The notes under the pieces were generated by a model that did no database searches, was not told the DNA's origin, and saw nothing but the letters and a program-made list of their open reading frames with translations. Made by a program: the position numbers and the translations under genes. Below, piece after piece: positions 59,335-64,000 of a DNA stretch of 64,000 nucleotides (position 1 is the first letter of the stretch; each line of letters starts with the position of its first letter). The DNA lies in contig CM034592.1 of NCBI GenBank assembly GCA_020091685.1, positions 35,936,350-36,000,349 on the forward strand, read 5' to 3'. This DNA is from Lutjanus erythropterus. Lineage: Eukaryota > Chordata > Actinopteri > Lutjaniformes > Lutjanidae.

Positions 59335-59919
59335 CTACTCGTCCCCCTCATTTTCATCCATGAAGTCGTCAGCTGACTCTTCTTCTTCAGTCTCCCAGCT
59401 TTCCTCCTCTTCTTCGAATACCTCCTCCTCTTCCAAAGACTCGTCCAAAACGTCATCAGTCTCCTCTGTGTCCTCCTCTTCTGCTTCCTCCTCCTCCTCC
59501 TGCTCCTCCTCACTCTCTTCTGTAATGTCCTCGTCTTCTTCATCTTCTAAAATTTCTTCTTCTTCTTCTGTAGTTTCTTCTTCATCTTCTAAAATTTCTT
59601 TTTCTTCTGTAGTTTCTTCTTCCTCTTCTGTTGTTTTGTCTTCCTCTTCTTCTGTAATTTCCTCTTCCTCCTCTGTAATGTCCTCTTCATCTTGCTCCTC
59701 TGTAAAATCCTCCTCCTCTTCCTCTTCTTGTTCCAGTGGATGCATTACCTCCTCCTCCTTTGCCTCCTGCTCTGCGTCATCTTCAGCGTCCTCCTGCTCA
59801 GCCTCTTCCTCATCATCTTCTAGCTTCTCCTGCACCTCACTGGTTTTCTGTGCTGTAGTGGAGATGATCTCTTCCTCGTTTGACTTAAGTTTCTTTGACC
59901 AAGCAGGAGCATTCGCCAA
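59335..59919 (-). CDS. Gene 3 exon 4: Glu/Asp-rich tail
   Basis: Residues 299-492 and stop at 59337-59335. It begins LANAPAWSKKLKSNEEEIIS and then is mostly E, D, T and I in imperfect repeats of 7-12 residues, ending FMDENEGDE. The DNA is a GAA/GAG-rich imperfect triplet array, so length may vary between individuals. Such a tail could bind calcium loosely, as in calsequestrin-like or junctional proteins (inference). Confidence 0.82.
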   Translation of the reverse strand: MANAPAWSKKLKSNEEEIISTTAQKTSEVQEKLEDDEEEAEQEDAEDDAEQEAKEEEVMHPLEQEEEEEEDFTEEQDEEDITEEEEEITEEEEDKTTEEEEETTEEKEILEDEEETTEEEEEILEDEEDEDITEESEEEQEEEEEAEEEDTEETDDVLDESLEEEEVFEEEEESWETEEEESADDFMDENEGDE

Positions 59920-62900
59920 CTGAGACAGACAGATATGTTGTTACTTATCTTAATGGAATTAAGCAGGGGCAGCTTGTAAAAGAATGTACACTTTTGCACA
60001 ATACTTCAGATAATCAGGTATGTGAAAGAATAGTCGTGTAAGAGTAGCATGACTATACCTGAGTGTAAAATGTCTGCAGCTGAGCCATGACGCTGCTGTG
60101 GAGGGTCTGTGAAGTGAAAAACTGCTCATCCAGAGTCATCTGCACTGAATTCAGCATCTCTTCTAATGCCTGGGCACGCAGGGTCTGCTTAGTCTCCACA
60201 AGCTCCCTGAAAAACAAGTACATGACAGAAAATAAAGGGATAGATTGAATTTTTTAAAGTGGTGTTGTATGAGGTGCGTATCCATTTAATACCTACAGTA
60301 GCTCACATTGGCAGTTTGGAGAAGCAGTAGAACCAGTGTAAAAAAGCTAGGCAATGTACTGCTGTGGACAGGGGTTGGCAAAAAAAAATACAAAACTAAT
60401 TTTACCCAAAGGTCCACCCAAAACAAAATTTATGTCAGTTTAAGTGTACATCATATTTTACTGCTTTATGTTCCTGCAGTTATATAAGCCAAATATTGCT
60501 TTTTCCAAAGGCACCAGACTCCTTTGGCAAAAACAATAATTTTACCTAGCAGAACAAGGACGTTCCTGATCCAGCTTTGCCTTGATTGGTCAGTTTGTTT
60601 GTGTTATTCTGTGACTTCAGTGTTTTAACAATAACACAAACAAACTAACAGATAAAGGCAGTGGTAGACAAGCAGCACCTGCGTTCTGTGTGTTCTGTGG
60701 TCCTGTCCACAGCAGTACATTGCTTAGCTAGACCGGTACTCCCACTGATTCTCCAAACTGTGTGCTGATCGCCATCAACTGTAGAAAACACACTTGGAAA
60801 AAAAAGAACTATTATTTTAACACTTCTAATAACAATGAAATATTGTTCAGACTTGCAGATGAATTCTAAGATCAAACTTGAGCTCACTTTATTGCGCTTA
60901 TCTCCTGGTTGTTTGTATCAAGTGCAGCACTGTGAAGCTCCATTGACTCTTTCAGCTCATCCAGCTCTGAGGCTTGTCCCTCTAACTGCGCATTAAGAGA
61001 CTCCACTAATGCAGTCTGCTTGTCAGCTCTGGAGGACGCACTGGTCACAGCATCGGTCAGTCCAGCTACGTTTTGAGCCAGCGCCAAGCTGGAGCTCAGA
61101 CCAGCGGCTACGCTGCGCTTCATGGCCTCAAACTGTTCACTCTGGTTCTTGAACATGGCCTGCAGGGTTGTGACGGACACGGAGACTTGCTTCATCTCAG
61201 CCAATCGGATGTCCATCTCATCATGGAGGGCCAAAAGCTGCGAGTAGACCTCGGAGTTCTTCAACTTCTCTGATGTTGCCAGGGCAACCTTAGCCTTCTC
61301 CTCAGCCTGTTTCTGGGCCTCCTCCAGGGCAAAGATCCTCTCCTCCACGCCAAACCCTGCACCACTCTTGAGAGCGAGAGAAATGATTTAGCAGTGTGGT
61401 TCAACTCAGTTCAAACATTTGAAATCTGTTCTTGTCATCAATTTATGTCAGACTGAGCTGTCATATTCCTGTAGCAAGTACAGCTGTTGTATTATGACAA
61501 CACATAGATATAAGATGATATACATTTGTCAACTGTCAGCAAAATTAGAATATCATTGATACCTTAGTGGCTATCCTTTTAATATCTCTGGGTGTATTAG
61601 GCCATTGCAGGCAGTATTACATACCACTGAGTGTGAATTCTCACGTGAAGAAGTACCTTGATTTGTCAGGTATTTGATTAAAAAAATTTGATCTGTCTTT
61701 GTCATTTCAACCATATACACCTAGCACAGAGTGAAACTAAACAGTTTTCCTCCAGGACCATGGTGCTACATAGACACACAACAGGCTACACAGAAAAGTC
61801 TTCACAGATCCACACAATACATAAACCTACACTGGCTACATAAAGTACAAATGTGCAACCATGTGAAATTGTTTGGTTTGTCCCAGTGGGCTCCCTGGGT
61901 CTGGGTCCCACACAACCTACTGATGTTGACAGACAGCGCAAGACTGTGAAAAACTACTAGGATGGTGCAATAAAAAAATAAAAATAAAAATAAATAAATA
62001 CTGTGGCAGTACAAATTTAAAAGACTGTTAAAAATACATGATATAAAAATTAAATGAAACTGTTTAAAATGTTAAAACTGCTTTGAAACTGCTGTGTGTA
62101 CCATGACAGAAAGCAGCTAGTAGCAAAAATAATGATGAAATAATGAAAGATAACTAAAGAATAATATCTAGCGTTTATCCTTTATTCATTTAATTTTTTC
62201 TCACTAACTTTTTGGACTCTGTAATGTAACTGAAACGTGACCATGAGCCTGTTCACAGTGCTCACACGTGTTAAAAATAACAACAGGTGTTACTATAAGT
62301 GTCAAGACAGCCACTTCAAAATAATGTATCAGCCGTGGATTTTCAAAATAAACGTAGTGACGAACAGTTTCATTCATATTATCCTGTTTATGGCACAAGC
62401 TACCGGCGACTCAAGGATCATTTGTTATACACATTGCTATTTATGTATTTTTTCGTTCGTATTTATTCATTCGTTCAAAAACGAGAGCAGGAATTATTTT
62501 CATTTGAAGGCCAATCACCAATTTCCGGTAAGTCACGCTCTCTCGCGACGTGTCTGAAAGGGAAGCCCAGACCCGTGAAAAATCTCGCGAGAGTGATAAT
62601 TTTAACCCAAATCGCAAGCTACACCTAACCCCGGCCAAGTGTTTTTGTCTCTAAACCTACCCAAATCTTAACAGCACTGTTGTCACATTATAAAATCTAA
62701 TTAGTTTGTACAACGTGCACAATGAAGAGATATGGCATACAAATCTCGCGAGAATTTCGCAAATCAAGGGTTCCCTTCTTTAGCTAGCTAAATGCAGCCG
62801 TTTATTAATAGCGACACATGCTGTGATAGAAAACTCTCTTCAAAGTCGAAACTACGTTGAAAAAAACAACAGTTGTCGATTTAATTTTACTAATTTTGTT

Positions 62901-63268
62901 ATGTGATAATACTAAACAAAGTAAGAAACTGTAGCAATTTTGACCATTCCAGCAGAAAACACGAGTGAGAAAGTTACCTGTTAGCTAGCTTAACTAGTTA
63001 CCTGAGGGTCTGTCGTCAACATCACCTGCTGCAGGTTTGAGATTCTCTTCTGCATTGTTGTAAACGACTCTGACATTTCGTCGATGCTGTACTGCTGTTG
63101 TACACAAAACCACCCCATTATGGAGGCCCCGACTGTGAAGATAATGATGAACAACAGAGCTGGAGAAAAAGCAGAGGAGTTTATCCTTCTCTTGGACTGT
63201 GGCACAGAGGAGTCCAACAAAATGGAGGTGTCCTCTTGTTGAGGCTTCTTTGACTTGCGCTTGGCCAT
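59335..63268 (-). CDS. Single-pass membrane protein with coiled coil and Glu-rich tail, 4 exons, 492 aa
   Basis: Function unknown; family not recognised. Exons in transcript order: 63268-63002, 61366-60888, 60206-60059, 59919-59335, GT-AG with matching phases (0, 2, 0). The ATG lies in a strong context (GCTGCCATGG). Residues 1-30 are basic (MAKRKSKK, SKRR); the span is about 35-57 (FSPALLFIIIFTVGASIMGW). The basic N-terminal side predicts type II topology with most of the protein lumenal or extracellular. Residues 60-298 are predicted coiled coil (for example EERIFALEEAQKQAEEKAKV). Residues about 320-492 are Glu/Asp-rich with repeated ITEEEEE and ILEDEE units; no KDEL end. It resembles in plan ER or SR proteins such as CLIMP-63, IKBIP or junctin-type acidic proteins, but I see no clear sequence match to any. 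Confidence 0.8.
60059..60206 (-). CDS. Gene 3 exon 3: coiled coil end
   Basis: Too short to stand out as an ORF; found by extending phase from exon 2. Codes KELVETKQTLRAQALEEMLN, SVQMTLDEQFFTSQTLHSSV and MAQLQTFYTQ. Acceptor cttgtttttcag, donor CAG|gtatag. Confidence 0.8.
60230..60822 (+). mobile_element. PAL-A copy in gene 3 intron 2
   Basis: Left AATAAAGGGATAGATTGAAT, GTACTGCTGTGGACAGGGGT inside, GATTCTCCAAACTG on the right and ending AAAGAACTATTATTTTAA. It fills almost the whole intron between exons 2 and 3. Confidence 0.7.
60888..61366 (-). CDS. Gene 3 exon 2: coiled coil
   Basis: Residues 90-249 (last codon split). It starts SGAGFGVEERIFALEEAQKQ after acceptor tctcgctctcaag and ends EISAI plus two bases before gtgagc. 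It is rich in A, E, K, L and S in heptads, with few prolines. The open frame beyond the donor ends at once, which fixes the donor. Confidence 0.85.
62522..62529 (-). promoter_or_regulatory. ETS/GABPA-like site
   Basis: Minus strand reads ACCGGAAA, close to the ETS core. A CCAAT sequence lies just before it on the plus strand (about 62511-62516). Clustered with the TCTCGCGAGA sites, it looks like part of a housekeeping-type promoter. Confidence 0.35.
62583..62592. promoter_or_regulatory. TCTCGCGAGA promoter palindrome (copy 1)
   Basis: Exact copy of the palindrome known at CpG-island promoters and bound by BANP and Kaiso-type factors. It lies in intron 1 of gene 3, with a near copy (TCTCGCGACG) at 62541-62550. 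Confidence 0.6.
62744..62753. promoter_or_regulatory. TCTCGCGAGA promoter palindrome (copy 2)
   Basis: Second exact copy, 161 bp from the first, in a CpG-containing segment unlike the A/T-rich surroundings. CpG-rich 10-mers are rare in fish introns, so two exact copies are unlikely by chance. Confidence 0.6.
63002..63268 (-). CDS. Gene 3 exon 1: basic N-terminus and membrane span
   Basis: Residues 1-89. A GCT-repeat (poly-Ala if read) lies directly before the ATG in the 5' UTR. Ends TTDPQ before gtaact. The ATG is the only Met start in this frame after the last upstream stop. Confidence 0.8.
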
Positions 63269-64000
63269 GGCAGCAGCAGCAGCAGGAGAGGGACTGGACA
63301 GAGACTTGAAGTGGTATGTGTGTCCTCCGTGAGATGGATAAAGCACAGTGTGGCCTCTCTGCTTTTGCTATCACATTTTCTATTCTGCTGGTTAGACTCT
63401 TTGACCTAGTCAGTCATTGGACCCCCATAATACTCAAAGCAACTGCTGGGGTGGGGTGGGTGGGGGTGTGTGGGGCAGCATATTATGTAACTGCAGTTGT
63501 GGAAGAAGTGTTCAGACCCACAGTCTAAAAATATCCCATTCATAACTCTAGCTAAATAAAAGCGTGTTAATATTAGCAGCAAAATGTCATTTAAAACAAC
63601 TCAATAAACAACCCCCTTTAGAGAGTTCATATGTGTAAACAGCACCCAAGTGCCCAAGTTTAACTACAGTATGTCCAGTTATTTTTTTATTTGTGTTAAT
63701 GTATAAGCTTTCATAAAGAGCAAATATTGCAGTATGTATCTCCTAATGCAATGCTGTTGAAGTAAAACAAAAAGTCTCTCAAAATTAGAGAGTACCTCAA
63801 AACTGTTCTTATGTAAAGCACTTGAGTTAGGGATGCACAATAATATCAGGATGTCACTGGTATCAGCCACTAAATGCTTGAAAATATAACTGTTATCAGC
63901 TTGAAATGAACATTTCTGCTTATATTACCTGTCTATAAGATGATGCTTAAATTATGTTCATGTGATGCAAGCATGTCTGCCTGTGAAAGTTTGCGAGGTG
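63269..64000. other. 5' flank of gene 3
   Basis: Holds the probable 5' UTR (to about 63330), the G-rich motif at 63448-63475, and otherwise A/T-rich sequence with no ORF or repeat that I can name. No TATA box is obvious near 63300-63350. Confidence 0.4.
63448..63475 (+). promoter_or_regulatory. G-quadruplex motif upstream of gene 3
   Basis: Five runs of three to five G separated by T, T, T and TGTGT. Loops of one base predict a very stable parallel quadruplex. It is 180 nt upstream of the gene 3 start codon, on the strand opposite to the coding strand. Confidence 0.6.

Larger units (their letters stand above)
61367..63001 (-). other. Intron 1 of gene 3
   Basis: 1.6 kb. The 62500-62800 part carries promoter-like CpG motifs. 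The run of CTAAACCTACCCAAATCTTAAC near 62650 is a fragment of the REP-K type. The rest is A/T-rich with an (AAATA)n run near 61975-62000. Confidence 0.5.

Noticed and set aside
59360-59923. 187-codon plus-strand frame of almost pure Ser
   Set aside because: Mirror of the GAA/GAG-rich coding exon of gene 3 on the minus strand; the splice-supported frame is the acidic one.
62990-63346. Gene 3 start further upstream at 63346
   Set aside because: The codon there is GTG; the ATG at 63268 has a strong context and is followed by the basic head and membrane span.
1-64000. CRISPR arrays, operons, bacterial promoters, endogenous retrovirus or LTR elements
   Set aside because: None seen. The tandem repeats are microsatellites or transposon parts, and no long terminal repeat pair or retroviral gene signature was recognised.

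Overview
The window looks like nuclear DNA of a teleost fish, probably a percomorph. The genes are vertebrate genes split into many short exons. The introns and spacers are packed with fish-type interspersed repeats, CA/GT microsatellites and an L2-like LINE tail. No bacterial or viral gene organisation is present. Three protein-coding genes can be built with splice sites that agree in phase.

Gene 1 (plus strand, coding 21952-31332, eight coding exons, 435 aa) is a synaptotagmin of the Syt1/Syt2 type, best called syt2. It has a lumenal N-terminus with a sequon, one membrane span, a cysteine/lysine-rich palmitoylation region, and two C2 domains that keep all ten calcium-binding aspartates. Gene 2 (minus strand, coding 41221-54051, seven coding exons, 182 aa) matches the C-terminal coiled coil and leucine zipper of the myosin phosphatase targeting family, as the short small-subunit form known from PPP1R12B. 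It has its own first exon and seems to contain a 17-nt microexon and a GC-AG intron. Genes 1 and 2 converge tail to tail, as SYT2 and PPP1R12B do in human (recalled), which supports both names. Gene 3 (minus strand, coding 59335-63268, four exons, 492 aa) is a single-pass membrane protein with a long coiled coil and a roughly 170-residue Glu/Asp-rich tail; I do not recognise the family.

The left third (1-21.9 kb) has no supported protein gene. It holds old repeats, a short L2 insertion with target-site duplication (9658-9801), a DNA-transposon-like element with inverted ends (10301-10984), a decayed LINE with reverse-transcriptase signature (about 12440-13600), and a purine-rich segment ending in a splice-donor-like site (about 14940-15316) that may be a noncoding first exon of gene 1. 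The 31.3-41.0 kb spacer between genes 1 and 2 holds a nested pile of repeats, a tRNA-derived SINE and an unassigned exon-like stretch near 37.8-38.3 kb. The 54.1-59.3 kb spacer is mostly unassigned.

Repeat names used below are mine, taken from similarity between copies inside the window and from memory of common fish repeats: PAL-A, PAL-B and PAL-C (long palindrome-like elements starting near TTAAAGGRACAGTT), and REP-D to REP-L. The most notable signals are the shared TTAAAGG ends of several repeat families, the GC-AG intron and microexon in gene 2, two exact TCTCGCGAGA promoter palindromes in intron 1 of gene 3, a strong G-quadruplex motif just upstream of gene 3, and gene 3 itself. No wholly new system is evident; this is mainly a neuronal and contractile gene neighbourhood in a repeat-rich fish genome.
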